A program made the translations under genes and the position numbers. From NCBI RefSeq assembly GCF_025979705.1, contig NZ_CP110137.1, positions 94,201-158,200 of the forward strand: a stretch of DNA of 64,000 nt. The letters are read 5' to 3'. This document shows, one piece after another, positions 9,336-17,949 of this stretch (position 1 is the first letter of the stretch; each line of letters opens with the position of its first letter). The stretch comes from Hymenobacter sp. YIM 151858-1. Lineage in GTDB: Bacteria; Bacteroidota; Bacteroidia; Cytophagales; Hymenobacteraceae. The notes under the pieces were generated by a model, which saw only the letters and a list, made by a program, of their open reading frames with translations, did not search any database and was not told the DNA's origin.

Positions 9336-10241
9336 TCAGCTCAGCAGGCCCAGGTCCGTTTTCACAAACACCGAGGCAATTCGCAGCACCGTCGCCATGT
9401 CCAGCGGCTCGTCAAAGGCCTCGGTAGCGGCGTCCATGGTCACCTTGCTCAGCTCCATCACGTTGATGCCGGCCTGCACCACGTTGGCCTCACTGGGAAA
9501 CCGGCGCGGGTCAATTCCGGGCCCGTACACCGGCGCCGTAAGCGGGGGCTGCGGGCCGCCCTCGTCGTCGCCCACAATCCAGCTTTTCGGGTCGAAGCGG
9601 CGCGTGCCGGCCACCTCCTGCGGTCCGCCGCGCCGCATGGTGCGGATGCGGGACACGTGCCGCGCCTCCACGGCGTGGATCTGCAGGGCGGCTTCCAGGA
9701 TCTGGTTTGTGCCGATCAGCTCGGGGGCCGCACCCTTGTAGGCGCGCACGCCGGTGTCCTCCAGGGCCTGGGCTACGGCCAGAAAGGCGTAGTAGTTGGT
9801 GAACACGTCCGGGACGGGGGAAGCCGAGCGGCTGGCGGTAAAGTCGTAGGCGCGCCGGCCCGGGTCGGGGGTGGCGCTGCGCCCGAGCACCGAGCGCAGA
9901 AAGTTCACGTGCGCGCGCTCGTCGTTGGCAATCAGGGTGATGTCCGCCCGGGCCTGCCCGGTGATCATGCCCGGCACGGCCAGCCCCAGCCGGTAGAAGT
10001 TGGATTCCAGGTATTCCAGCTGCAGGGCGTAGTTGAGGATAACCCGGATGCGGTTGTTCAGGGTGGGCGTCTGGGCGTAAGCTTTGTTGAGCAGGCCGCC
10101 GAGGGCCACGGGCACCGCGGCCGCGGCCAGCTTTTTGCCGAAGCCGGCAAAGTGCTTGAAGATGGCGCGCCGCTGGTCCAGGCGGCCGTAGACTTCGGGG
10201 TCTACCTGTTCGATTTCGTGGAGTATACCAAGTAAGTTCAT
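9336..10241 (-). CDS. Ferritin-like domain protein (PF13668 type)
   Basis: A 301-aa protein with an N-terminal segment (AAAAVPVALGGLLNKAYAQT) that resembles a hydrophobic export signal after a charged start. The four-helix ferritin-like body shows helices with Glu and His metal-ligand candidates: YALQLEYLESNFYRLGL, NDERAHVNFLRS, ALEDTGVRAYKGA and HAVEARHVSRIRT. Proteins of this family are often linked to desiccation or stress in bacteria, and their iron or oxidase chemistry is unproven. It lies 36 bp downstream of a second protein of the same family, so the two are probably one operon and diverged paralogs. The start is the ATG at 10241. Confidence 0.85.
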   Translation of the reverse strand: MNLLGILHEIEQVDPEVYGRLDQRRAIFKHFAGFGKKLAAAAVPVALGGLLNKAYAQTPTLNNRIRVILNYALQLEYLESNFYRLGLAVPGMITGQARADITLIANDERAHVNFLRSVLGRSATPDPGRRAYDFTASRSASPVPDVFTNYYAFLAVAQALEDTGVRAYKGAAPELIGTNQILEAALQIHAVEARHVSRIRTMRRGGPQEVAGTRRFDPKSWIVGDDEGGPQPPLTAPVYGPGIDPRRFPSEANVVQAGINVMELSKVTMDAATEAFDEPLDMATVLRIASVFVKTDLGLLS

Positions 10242-10277
10242 CGTGGCTGCGGTTACGGGTGAAACAATGCGCCGGCC

Positions 10278-11042
10278 CTAGCCCCGGCTCAGGCCGCTCA
10301 CGTTAAGCCGGGAGCCCGGCTGCAGAAAGCGGTTGGCCAGCGCGGCCACCTGCGCCGGCCGCAGCGACTGGTTAAGCCCGGTGCGCAAATCCACCACGTC
10401 GGGCCCCACGAACGTGCCATCCTGGATGATGTCCCGGATCAGGGCCGCGTGGCGGGCCTCCACCGATACGATCTTGCCAGCAATGCCGAGCAGCTCCGGG
10501 CTGCGCAGCAGCGGCCCGGCCCCGTTGTAGGCCGCCACGCCTAAGTCCTCAAAGGTGCGGGCGGCGGTCAGCACGCTCGTGCGGCTGTCAAAGTCGATGC
10601 CCGAGAAGTCCGGGGCCAGGTTGGGGATGGGCGTGCCGCCCAGGGCCGCGATGGCCGCCTTGAAAAAGTCGCGGTGGACCTTTTCGTGCTCGTGAATGTC
10701 GAACAGGGCGTAGTTCTCGGCCGCGGAGGCGCGCCGGTGGTAGCTGCCCGCCAGCACCCGGTCGTAAAAGGCCGACTCCAGCTGCTCCAGGGCGTAGGCG
10801 TAATTCAGCACGCCGAAATCCCCGCTGCCCACGTCCACTAGGGCGTTCTCGCCCCGCTCCTGGACGCTGGCCGCGTTCAGCTCCAGGGAGTCCGCCGGAT
10901 CCTGCCCGCAGCCGGCCAGGGCTAGTCCGGTTAAAGCCAAAGCTGCGCTCCCGTAGCGCAGGAAAGCACGGCGCTCCACCGGCGCCAGAAGTTTTTCCGG
11001 CAGGTCCTGCTGCGGAACGGAATTGGGTTGAGCTTTCAGCAT
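10278..11042 (-). CDS. Ferritin-like domain lipoprotein with Tat-like signal
   Basis: A 254-aa protein. The N-terminus has a twin-arginine-like stretch (ERRAFLRYGSAALALTGLAL) followed by a lipobox (LAGC), so export and lipidation are likely. The body repeats the PF13668 pattern: NYAYALEQLESAFYDRVL, HEHEKVHRDFFKA, FEDLGVAAYNGA, SVEARHAALIRDI. It is the promoter-proximal gene of the pair with the 301-aa paralog and is divergent from umuD across about 230 bp. A Tat route would suggest that a cofactor or metal is loaded before export; this is inference from the RR pair only. Confidence 0.86.
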   Translation of the reverse strand: MLKAQPNSVPQQDLPEKLLAPVERRAFLRYGSAALALTGLALAGCGQDPADSLELNAASVQERGENALVDVGSGDFGVLNYAYALEQLESAFYDRVLAGSYHRRASAAENYALFDIHEHEKVHRDFFKAAIAALGGTPIPNLAPDFSGIDFDSRTSVLTAARTFEDLGVAAYNGAGPLLRSPELLGIAGKIVSVEARHAALIRDIIQDGTFVGPDVVDLRTGLNQSLRPAQVAALANRFLQPGSRLNVSGLSRG

Positions 11043-11146
11043 AGCGAGTGGTTGGGTTAGTAAAAAGACAATGACCCTACCTACGCTAAACGCAATGATT
11101 GTGATTGCTCAACAATTTGATAATTAGCTTATTGACGAGCAAAAAA

Positions 11147-11160
11147 CCGTATTAGTACGG
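11147..11160 (+). promoter_or_regulatory. Candidate operator upstream of umuDC
   Basis: CCGTATTAGTACGG is a perfect 5-bp inverted repeat (CCGTA / TACGG) with a 4-nt spacer, about 110 bp before the umuD ATG and 105 bp before the ferritin-like operon. Two GTATAC elements, near 11214 and 11238, lie closer to umuD. The half TTAGTAC(C/G)G recurs at 13892 and, inverted, at 19255. Damage-regulated repressor binding is a guess from the downstream genes. Confidence 0.4.
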
Positions 11161-11271
11161 ACTCCGTTGGCGGGCCTGTCGTACGTTCGATTGCTATTTA
11201 TTTTAGCCAGCCGGTATACTAACAAGATTAGCAGGACGTATACTTGCGCAGACCATTCCATTGCCCTTACC

Positions 11272-11745
11272 ATGTCCGAAGTTGAAATCCTGGATATTGC
11301 CCGCGATCCCGTCTGGGTGCTCGAGTGCCCGGCGCCCGTGCCGGCGGGCTTTCCCTCGCCCGCCGACGAGCACCGCGGCGAAAAGGTCGACCTTAACCGC
11401 ATCCTGCTGCCCCACCCCGACTGCACTTACCTGGCCCGGGTAGCGGGCGACTCCATGGCCGGGCCGCCCGGGCACATTGCCGACGGCGCCCTGCTGACCG
11501 TGGACTGCACCCTCAAGCCGCAGTCCGGCCACGTGGTGGTGGCCGCCGTGGACGGGGAGTTTACCGTCAAGCGCCTGGAAAAGCGCGGGCTGGGCTGGTG
11601 GCTGGTGCCCGACAACCCCCGCTACCCCGCCGTGGACGCGGCAAGCTACGGCCGCTTCGAGGTCTGGGGCGTGGTTACCCACGTGGTGACCGAGCTCATT
11701 AACGGCAAACTGCACGACCGTGTACGCGCTCGTCGACTGCAATAA
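11272..11745 (+). CDS. umuD: UmuD-like S24 self-cleaving protein (error-prone repair)
   Basis: The ATG at 11272 (MSEVEILDIARDP) gives 157 aa, close to the usual UmuD length. The cleavage site appears as Ala25-Gly26 (PVPAGFPSP). The Ser-Lys dyad is Ser61 in AGDSMAGPP and Lys100 in GEFTVKRLE. In known systems RecA-ssDNA stimulates autocleavage, and UmuD'2 joins UmuC to form translesion polymerase V. The frame is open further upstream, but that extension has no family similarity. The gene overlaps umuC by 26 nt, so the two are surely cotranscribed. An inverted repeat at 11147 is a candidate control site. Confidence 0.92.
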   Translation: MSEVEILDIARDPVWVLECPAPVPAGFPSPADEHRGEKVDLNRILLPHPDCTYLARVAGDSMAGPPGHIADGALLTVDCTLKPQSGHVVVAAVDGEFTVKRLEKRGLGWWLVPDNPRYPAVDAASYGRFEVWGVVTHVVTELINGKLHDRVRARRLQ

Positions 11746-13024
11746 CTTCTACGTTTCCTGCGAGCGGGCCTTCAACCCGGCCCTGGCGCAGCTGCCGGTG
11801 GTGGTGCTCTCCAACAACGACGGGTGCATCATCTCCCGCTCGGCCGAAGCCAAGGCCTTGGGCATCCAGATGGGCGCGCCCCTGTTTCAGGTGAAGAGCC
11901 TGCTGCAGGAGCACGGGGTGCGGGTGTTTTCCTCCAACTACGCCCTCTACGGCGACATGTCCCAGCGGGTCATGAACTACCTGGCCGGCGCGGCCCCCGC
12001 CGTGGAAATCTATTCCATCGACGAGTGCTTCCTGGACTTGCGCAGCCTGCAGCGCTGGCACGCGCCGGATCTGACCGCCTTCGGCCAGCGGGTGCGCCGG
12101 CAGGTGCTGCGCCGCACCCACATTCCCACCTGCGTGGGCATCGCCCCTACCAAAACCCTGGCCAAAGCCGCCAACCGCATCGCCAAAAAGCACCCCGAGC
12201 TGGAGGGCGTGCTGTGCCTGGCCGCCGAGGCCACCCGCCGCTGGGCCCTGGAAAAGCTGCCCGTAGAAGACGTCTGGGGCATCGGCCACCGCTACGCCCG
12301 CAAGCTGCACGAGCACGGCATCCGCACGGCCGCTCAGCTGGCGGGCGTCCGCGAAAGCTGGGCCCGCCGGCAGCTGGGCGGGGTAGTGGGCGCCCGGCTG
12401 GTGCGCGAGCTGCAGGGCTACCCCTGCCAGGAGCTGGCCCCGAGCGAAGACGGCACGCTGGCGCGTCAGCGCATTGCCTGCACCCGCACCTTTGGCCAGC
12501 CGCTCACGGCTTACCCGGACGTGCTGCAGGCCCTGGCCCACTTCACCGCCCGCGGCGCCGAAAAGCTGCGCCGGCAGGGCTCGGCGGCCCACCTGCTAAC
12601 CGTGTTCGTCTGCCCGGGCCGCTTCGGCGCGGACGCGCAGCCTTCCCGCGCTGCCACGCTGGCCCTGCCCGCGGCCAGCAGCGACACCGGCCAGCTGCTC
12701 ACGCTGGTGCGCGCCGCCCTGAAAAAGCTCTGGCGCCCGGGCACCGTGTACCACAAGGCCGGGGTGCTGCTCGACGGGCTGGAGCCCGCCGGCCGCCAGC
12801 AGCTGGGTTTGTTTGATGACCCGGCGGTGGCGGAGCGCCGCGCGCACCTGTTGCAGCATCTGGACGCGATAAACCAGCGCTTCGGCCGCCACAAGGTCTG
12901 CTTTGCGACCATGCTGGCCCCGGCCGGCGGCCTGCCCCCGCGCTGGCAGACCCGGCACGAGCGCCGCAGCCCGGCCTACACCACCAGCTGGGAAGAGCTC
13001 TGGACCGTGGCCGCGACGGGCTAA
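11720..13024 (+). CDS. umuC: UmuC, Y-family translesion DNA polymerase
   Basis: A 434-aa protein starting at GTG 11720 inside the umuD end. The catalytic acidic residues are in place: Asp6 in ALVDCNNFYVSCERAF, and Asp101/Glu102 in YSIDECFLDL. The helix-hairpin-helix/thumb region follows (VGIAPTKTLAKAANRIAKKH; VWGIGHRYARKLHEHGIRTA), then the little-finger domain. The C-terminus has the UmuC-specific tail (QLGLFDDP, a beta-clamp-like QLxLF motif; then RYGRHKV-like sequence read as RFGRHKVCFATM). The protein copies damaged templates at low fidelity together with UmuD'. Such pairs are common on Bacteroidota mobile elements, which fits the adjoining mobilization genes. Confidence 0.95.
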   Translation: MYALVDCNNFYVSCERAFNPALAQLPVVVLSNNDGCIISRSAEAKALGIQMGAPLFQVKSLLQEHGVRVFSSNYALYGDMSQRVMNYLAGAAPAVEIYSIDECFLDLRSLQRWHAPDLTAFGQRVRRQVLRRTHIPTCVGIAPTKTLAKAANRIAKKHPELEGVLCLAAEATRRWALEKLPVEDVWGIGHRYARKLHEHGIRTAAQLAGVRESWARRQLGGVVGARLVRELQGYPCQELAPSEDGTLARQRIACTRTFGQPLTAYPDVLQALAHFTARGAEKLRRQGSAAHLLTVFVCPGRFGADAQPSRAATLALPAASSDTGQLLTLVRAALKKLWRPGTVYHKAGVLLDGLEPAGRQQLGLFDDPAVAERRAHLLQHLDAINQRFGRHKVCFATMLAPAGGLPPRWQTRHERRSPAYTTSWEELWTVAATG

Positions 13025-13090
13025 CCCCCGCGCGTTGCCGGGCGTAGACCCGGGGTTTCCCCTTGACCTGTTCTCTTTTTCCTCACTCCC

Positions 13091-13411
13091 TTGACCGATT
13101 CCGAGCACCAGGCCCTGCGCCGGCTGCTGGCCCAGCGCTACCGCCGGGAGGCCGCGGCCCGGCTCCGCGGGCAGGCCCTACCCGCCGAGCACGCGCGCCA
13201 GACCCGGGCCCTGGCCGCTGCGCACCGGTACGTGGCCCAATTTCTGTCTCCTGCTCCCTCGCCGGGCGGGGCGGCGGAAAGCCTGGCCTTGCTGCGCACG
13301 GCCGAGCTGCTCGACCGGCTGGGCCTGCTACCGGCCCTACCCGAGCCCCTGCAGCGCCGGCAGCAGGCCCGCGCGCGGGTGCTGGCCCGCCTGCTGCGGG
13401 CCCGAGCGTAA
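13091..13411 (+). CDS. Small Arg/Ala-rich protein downstream of umuC
   Basis: A possible 106-aa protein from a TTG at 13091, 66 bp after umuC and on the same strand. It is rich in Arg, Ala and Leu with helical character (HQALRRLLAQRYRREAAARL; RRQQARARVLARLLRARA). No family is recognised. Its position suggests cotranscription with umuDC. The composition could also be a by-product of GC-rich DNA, and the non-ATG start lowers confidence. The bases between its stop and 13521 hold no clear gene. Confidence 0.45.
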   Translation: MTDSEHQALRRLLAQRYRREAAARLRGQALPAEHARQTRALAAAHRYVAQFLSPAPSPGGAAESLALLRTAELLDRLGLLPALPEPLQRRQQARARVLARLLRARA

Positions 13412-13521
13412 CGACCAGTTGGTTTGTTGCTGCGCACCCAGCCCGCGGGCCCGGCGCCGGTAAACAAGATTCAGCGCCTTGCGGAAACGCGGCGGCGGGT
13501 CTTTAACCCGGGCCCGTCAGA

Positions 13522-13731
13522 CTAGCCGGCAATCCACGTGCGGTGTTCCCCGCACCGGCAGCAGGCCATCAGCAACTCGGCCGTCGTGGCGTTGAACTGC
13601 TGCAGAACGCGCTGCTGCGCGTGCGGGGTCGGCTCGCCCGGGCAGCTCATACACTCCAACATTTCTGTTCCCTCAACCCAGGCGTGTAAAATCAGGTCCA
13701 CTGTGGCTATTTCCAGTTTGGTGCTCCCCAA
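13522..13731 (-). CDS. Small Cys-rich (zinc-ribbon-like) protein
   Basis: A possible 69-aa protein starting at a TTG (13731); an internal ATG gives a shorter form beginning MLECMSCPGEP. Four cysteines are arranged as CMSC near the middle and CCRCGEH near the end, suggesting a zinc knuckle. No family is recognised. It converges on the umuC-linked small gene and stands alone. An AT-rich region upstream (13740-13900) could hold its promoter. Confidence 0.4.
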   Translation of the reverse strand: MGSTKLEIATVDLILHAWVEGTEMLECMSCPGEPTPHAQQRVLQQFNATTAELLMACCRCGEHRTWIAG

Positions 13732-14056
13732 AGATAAAGCAGCCGTCCGGGTAGATTCCTAAGCCACCGGATAAATTCAAATAGTCGAGCTTATCCCTAA
13801 ACCAACGAGTATTGCACTAACTCTCTGATTAACAAACCTCAAACAACATCAAGTATATAAAAGCACAAGCGCAGCAACAAAAATATACTAATTAGTACCG
13901 CAAGTGGGGTCCGGCTTCCCTGACTAGTACTTTCTTGTGCTGGCAACCAGCTTGTACTGCATTAGCCGACCCCACGCCACTCCCCGAATAAGCCTAAATC
14001 GATTGTTCCGGCGCCTGCCCCGTCGTCTTAAGCTCTCTAGTGCCGGTTCCGGGCAC
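13732..14056. other. AT-rich intergenic region with a palindrome
   Basis: No gene is seen. The stretch 13760-13900 is much more AT-rich than its neighbours. It contains the perfect palindrome TACTAATTAGTA (13886-13897), followed by CCG, so it carries the same TTAGTACCG word as the umuD upstream repeat and the site before mobC. It may be a shared operator or the promoter region of the small Cys-rich gene. Confidence 0.4.
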
Positions 14057-14085
14057 AAAAAAAGGGTTGAGCATCTGCCCAACCC
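14057..14085 (-). terminator. Rho-independent terminator of the mobilization operon
   Basis: Read leftward: GGGTTG (complement of 14080-14085), an 10-nt loop, CAACCC (complement of 14064-14069), then seven T (14063-14057). It lies 35 bp after the stop of the DUF3945-type gene and so ends the leftward mobilization operon. Confidence 0.8.
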
Positions 14086-14119
14086 CTGCCTGCTGCGCTG
14101 ACCCAAGCACCCGCGGGTG

Positions 14120-15439
14120 CTACCCCCGGCTGGGGCGCAGGCGCGGGCGCGGCTCCTGACTTGCGCCCGGCGTCAACCATTGGATGGCCAGAGCGCGCCG
14201 CGCGGCGTCGATCTGCACCGTGGCGTCGTAGCGGGCTCCGGTACCTTGGTGCACCAGTCCCTGCAGCGCCACCGGCAGGCCCGCCGCCAGCTGCGCCCGC
14301 TGCTGCGCGCTCAACGCGACCCCGCGCACTGCTTCCGGTAAACGAATGGCGTGCTCGTGCAGCAGCACCAGCCGGTTCATTTCCCGATCCACGCCCACGT
14401 AGGCCCGCAGCTCCTGCCCGTCGGGCAACTGAAACGACAAGCGCGGTCCGCGCCCGGTCTCCAGCAGCTGCTGGCGTACCTGGGGTCCCAGGACCGTGCC
14501 GTGCAGCTGCTCGGGAATCACCAGCTGCTCGCGCGGCAGCTCAAACTGCAGGTTTGCCGCCCCGTCGCCCGTGCGCCGCAGCACCAGCCGCGCCCGCAGG
14601 TGACAAACCTCGCCACCCGCTTGCTCCCCGGCCGCCCGCAGCGGCAGCAGCGCGGTTTTATCCCCGCGCAGCAAAGCCGGCAGCTGCCCGCTCGCTTCCA
14701 GCTGCTCGCGGCCGAGTCCCAGCCGCTCCAGCAGGGGCCAGGGCAGCTCTGCCGCCGTAAAGCCCGCCGGCCCGTCGACCGGCGCCGCGCTGGCCAGGCC
14801 CGGCAGCTTGGCTACGGGCGGTCTGGCCGGCTCCGTGGGTCGCTCAAGCGCCGGCGACGGGGTCACCGGCGCCGCAGTCTCGTCGAGCTGCGGCGGTGCC
14901 GGGGCCGCACTGGGGGCCGACCCCTCCCCTACCCCGGCGGGCCGGGCCGGTGCTGCCGCCGACTCGGGTGCCGCCGGCTTTTCCAGGGCCTTGCTGGCCT
15001 GGTAGTGGGCGGTGAAATTGCTGGCAAAGCTGCTTACCGGATTGCTTTTCACCCGGATGTCGAGCAGCCCGGGCTCCTCCGGCGGCCGCTGAGGCGGGCG
15101 CGCGCCCCGGCCGGTAGCGACTGCCGGGCGCAGCGGCTCGCCCACCGCCGGCGCGCGCTCGGGCGCGCCCAGCACCTGCACGGCCTGGCGCAGCAGCTGA
15201 AAATCCGGGCTTTCCCGCAGCAAGCGGATCTGCGCCCCCCGCTCCAGCATTTGCTCCAGCTCCCTGGCCCGTTCGTGGCTTAGGGCCGGCGCGGCATCAA
15301 GTTCCCGCGCCACGGCCTGCAGCAGCGTGGCCTGGGCCGGGTAGCCCAGCTGCTGCAGGTCCAGGGCCAGGGGTTCCGCCGCGCAGATAAACTGGGCGCG
15401 GGCTTCGTCGTGGGTCAGGGCGGGGCGGGGATCGGGCAT
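14120..15439 (-). CDS. DUF4099/DUF3945-type protein of mobile elements
   Basis: About 439 aa from the ATG at 15439 (MPDPRPALTHDEARAQF); a GTG at 15487 would add 16 residues. An N-terminal helical domain is followed by a long Pro/Ala-rich linker (about residues 110-260). Next is a DUF4099-like unit (AAELPWPLLERLGLGREQLE, ALLRGDKTALLPL), then a DUF3945-like unit (YVGVDREMNRLVLLHEHAIR, VQIDAARRALAIQWL). Proteins of this kind are encoded beside conjugation genes in Bacteroidota; their biochemical role is unknown. It is the last gene of the leftward mobilization operon and is followed by a clear terminator. Confidence 0.8.
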   Translation of the reverse strand: MPDPRPALTHDEARAQFICAAEPLALDLQQLGYPAQATLLQAVARELDAAPALSHERARELEQMLERGAQIRLLRESPDFQLLRQAVQVLGAPERAPAVGEPLRPAVATGRGARPPQRPPEEPGLLDIRVKSNPVSSFASNFTAHYQASKALEKPAAPESAAAPARPAGVGEGSAPSAAPAPPQLDETAAPVTPSPALERPTEPARPPVAKLPGLASAAPVDGPAGFTAAELPWPLLERLGLGREQLEASGQLPALLRGDKTALLPLRAAGEQAGGEVCHLRARLVLRRTGDGAANLQFELPREQLVIPEQLHGTVLGPQVRQQLLETGRGPRLSFQLPDGQELRAYVGVDREMNRLVLLHEHAIRLPEAVRGVALSAQQRAQLAAGLPVALQGLVHQGTGARYDATVQIDAARRALAIQWLTPGASQEPRPRLRPSRG

Positions 15440-15540
15440 GGGCAAAGCGTTAGCCGGCGCGGCCGGCGGTGTCACCAAAGCGGCCACCCCCTTTACCGGT
15501 AAGCAGCCGCGGCTCTTTGTCCCGACACTCTACGGCCGGC

Positions 15541-15903
15541 TTATTGGCGGAGTTTTCCCACCGCCTGGTCCAGGTCGGCCTGCAGCCGCAGCAGCAGGGC
15601 CAGGGAGCCGGCCACGTCCGCGCCCCCGGCGTTCGGCCCGGGCAGGCGCTTGCTGACGGCGGAGTTGTCCGGCACCACAATCCAGTTCAGGTTGTAGCCC
15701 CGGCCCTGGTAGAAGAGCAGCAGCGCCACGAAGGCGTCAATCGTGCCCTTGCCCAGCTCCAGCCGGGTCACCTGGTTTTTGTCCAGGCCCACCACTTCCG
15801 CCACCCGGCTCTGCGGCCAGCGTTCCCCGGAAGTGGCGGCCAGCTCCTCCCGCAGCTGGGCCAGGCGCTGGCCCACGGCCTTGCTGCAAACTTTGTGGCT
15901 CAT
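15541..15903 (-). CDS. Helix-turn-helix (XRE-like) regulator overlapping the coupling-protein gene
   Basis: A 120-aa protein with an N-terminal helix-turn-helix (WPQSRVAEVVGLDKNQVTRL, residues about 29-48) of the XRE type. A C-terminal helix (LALLLRLQADLDQAVGKLRQ) probably dimerises. Its ATG overlaps the stop of the coupling-protein gene by four bases (ATGA, 15900-15903), which implies translational coupling. An HTH protein embedded in a transfer operon is likely to autoregulate that operon or to control copy or transfer; this is inferred from position. Confidence 0.75.
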   Translation of the reverse strand: MSHKVCSKAVGQRLAQLREELAATSGERWPQSRVAEVVGLDKNQVTRLELGKGTIDAFVALLLFYQGRGYNLNWIVVPDNSAVSKRLPGPNAGGADVAGSLALLLRLQADLDQAVGKLRQ

Positions 15904-17918
15904 GTTCTCTGTTTACGTGCCTTCACTAAGTGCTGCAAAGTAGGGTCGGCGGCGATGCGCTCCAATTCCCGCCGGCAAATCTCCCGCACTTCCGCCTTGA
16001 TGCGCTCGTAGTTGGCGCGCACCAGCTCCTCGGTCCGGTCCCGGCCCGAGTGCGGATCCGTGAAGTTGGTGATGTGGGGCAGGTCTTCGTCCTCGCGCGC
16101 TTCGCGGGCCCGGGCTTGCTCGTCCACCACGATGCGGGCGTGAAACACCTTCTGGCTGATCTCCTCCCCCACGTTGTCGGCCACCGCCCCCACGAAGCAG
16201 CCCTGGGTCAGCCCGGCGATGCGCGCGGCGGGCAGCATGCTGTCCAGCTGGGTGGATGTGCTGCGGCTGGCTTCCCGGCTGTTGACGCTTACCCCCTCCC
16301 GCCGCTGCAGGATGCGCCCAAAGCGCTTGCTCAGCGCCTCCGCGCTTTCCCCCACCACCTGGCCCGCGATCACGTTGCCCACCGTGCTGCGAATCACCGT
16401 GGCCTCCGCTTTGCCGTAGTCGCGCTCGAGCTGGGCGAAATCCTGAAAGCCCAGGCAGGTGGCCACCTTGTTGCTGCGCGCCGTGGCCAGCAGCGTGTCC
16501 AGGCCCTTGAAGTAAATGGTGGGCAGCTCGTCGATCACCAGGGCGGTTTTCAGCCGGTGCTTGCGGTTGATGAGCTTCACCAGCCGGGCGTTGTAGAGGC
16601 CCAGGGCCGCGCCGTAGATGCCCTGCCGCTCGGGGTTGTTGCCCACGCACAACACCTTGGGCGCGCGCGGGTCGTTCAGGTCCAGGGTAAAGTCGTTGCC
16701 CGACATCACCCAGTACAGCTGCGGGGAGGCCAGGCGCGAAAGCGGAATGCGCGCCGAGGCGATCTGCCCCTCCAGCTGCTCCAGCGCGTCGCGCTCCAGG
16801 GCCGAGGCAAACGGGCGCACGTAGTTTTCAATCTCGGAGTAGGCCCCCAGGATGGGAAACAGCTCCTCGTAGCTTTGGCTCAGCAGCTCAATCACGTGCG
16901 GGAAGGTGCAGTACCGCCCGTTCTCGTAAAGCTTTAAAAACCAGATGATGGCCGTCACGAAGTTAATGGGCGACTCGACGAAGAAATCGCCCTGCTTCTG
17001 AATCCACGTTTTGTTGAGGTTGAGCATGATGGTGGCCGCCGCCTCGTAGGCGTCCACGATGTCGGTCATCTGCTCGGCCAGCAGGGGGTTGCAGCGGTGG
17101 CTTTTGCGCGGATCATCGAAGTTGATCACGTAGAAGCGGGGCTGCACCGCGTAGCGATGCGCGTTGCGGCGCAGCTCGTTGTAGCACTGCCGGGTCAGGT
17201 CGTCGAACTTAAAGTCGTACACGTACAGCGCGAAGCCCTTCTGCAGGTGCTGGCGGATAAACTCGCTGATCACCGCGTACGTCTTCCCCGAGCCGGGCGT
17301 GCCCAGCACCATGGTGCCGCGGAAAGGGTTCACCACGTTGATCACCCCCCGCCGCTGTTTGCCCCGGTAGGTGTACTGCGTGCGCAGGTTCACCGAGTAC
17401 TCGTTCTCCACGAGCTGCTCCTGCTGCGGAAAGCTCTCGTTCTGCTCGTTGAACAAGTCCCCCAACAGCCCGCCGGGCAGCTGCAGCAGCCGGCTGACCC
17501 GCAGGGCCGCCCGCAGCAGCAGCAGGTAGCCCCCGCCCAGCGCCAGGGCATACACCGCCGTTTGCACGCCCGGGCTGCTCACCAGCTCCCGCAGCGCTCC
17601 GGCCCCGGCCAGCAGCAGCCCCCCTACCCCGCCGTAGCCCAGCGTCGCGCGCCAGTCGGGCTTGTCCAGCGGCGCGCCCCGGGTGCCCAGGCAGGAAAGC
17701 AGCAGGAACAGCAGCGCCCCGCCCAGGCTGACGGCGGGCGCGGCGAACAGCGCCGTCTTGGTGCTCAGCCGGGTGAGCAGCTCCTCCAGCCAGCCGGCCC
17801 GCAGCCCCTGCCCGGCGAAAAAGGCGTAGCAGTAGTAGTACAGGTGCAGCAGCAGCAGGGCAACGCTGATCAGCCGCATGAAGTCCATCAGCCGCCGCAG
17901 CGCTTTTTCGTCTTCCAT
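15900..17918 (-). CDS. VirD4/TraG-type conjugal coupling protein (T4CP)
   Basis: A 672-aa inner-membrane ATPase. Up to four hydrophobic segments lie in residues 13-140 (LISVALLLLHLYYYCYAFFA; GGALLFLLLSCLG; GGLLLAGAGAL; AVYALALGGGYLLLLRAAL). Walker A is GTPGSGKT at 206-213, and Walker B is TALVIDELPTIYF near residue 455. The TraG/TraM-recognition region follows (GFQDFAQLERDYGKAEATVI). In conjugation this hexameric pump links the relaxosome to a type IV secretion channel. The gene sits 31 bp after the relaxase. No channel genes are present in this window, so the element could be mobilizable with its own T4CP or a truncated conjugative element. Confidence 0.92.
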   Translation of the reverse strand: MEDEKALRRLMDFMRLISVALLLLHLYYYCYAFFAGQGLRAGWLEELLTRLSTKTALFAAPAVSLGGALLFLLLSCLGTRGAPLDKPDWRATLGYGGVGGLLLAGAGALRELVSSPGVQTAVYALALGGGYLLLLRAALRVSRLLQLPGGLLGDLFNEQNESFPQQEQLVENEYSVNLRTQYTYRGKQRRGVINVVNPFRGTMVLGTPGSGKTYAVISEFIRQHLQKGFALYVYDFKFDDLTRQCYNELRRNAHRYAVQPRFYVINFDDPRKSHRCNPLLAEQMTDIVDAYEAAATIMLNLNKTWIQKQGDFFVESPINFVTAIIWFLKLYENGRYCTFPHVIELLSQSYEELFPILGAYSEIENYVRPFASALERDALEQLEGQIASARIPLSRLASPQLYWVMSGNDFTLDLNDPRAPKVLCVGNNPERQGIYGAALGLYNARLVKLINRKHRLKTALVIDELPTIYFKGLDTLLATARSNKVATCLGFQDFAQLERDYGKAEATVIRSTVGNVIAGQVVGESAEALSKRFGRILQRREGVSVNSREASRSTSTQLDSMLPAARIAGLTQGCFVGAVADNVGEEISQKVFHARIVVDEQARAREAREDEDLPHITNFTDPHSGRDRTEELVRANYERIKAEVREICRRELERIAADPTLQHLVKARKQRT

Positions 17919-17949
17919 GCCGAAGGGATTAGGTCAAGGGCCGCCCCGC

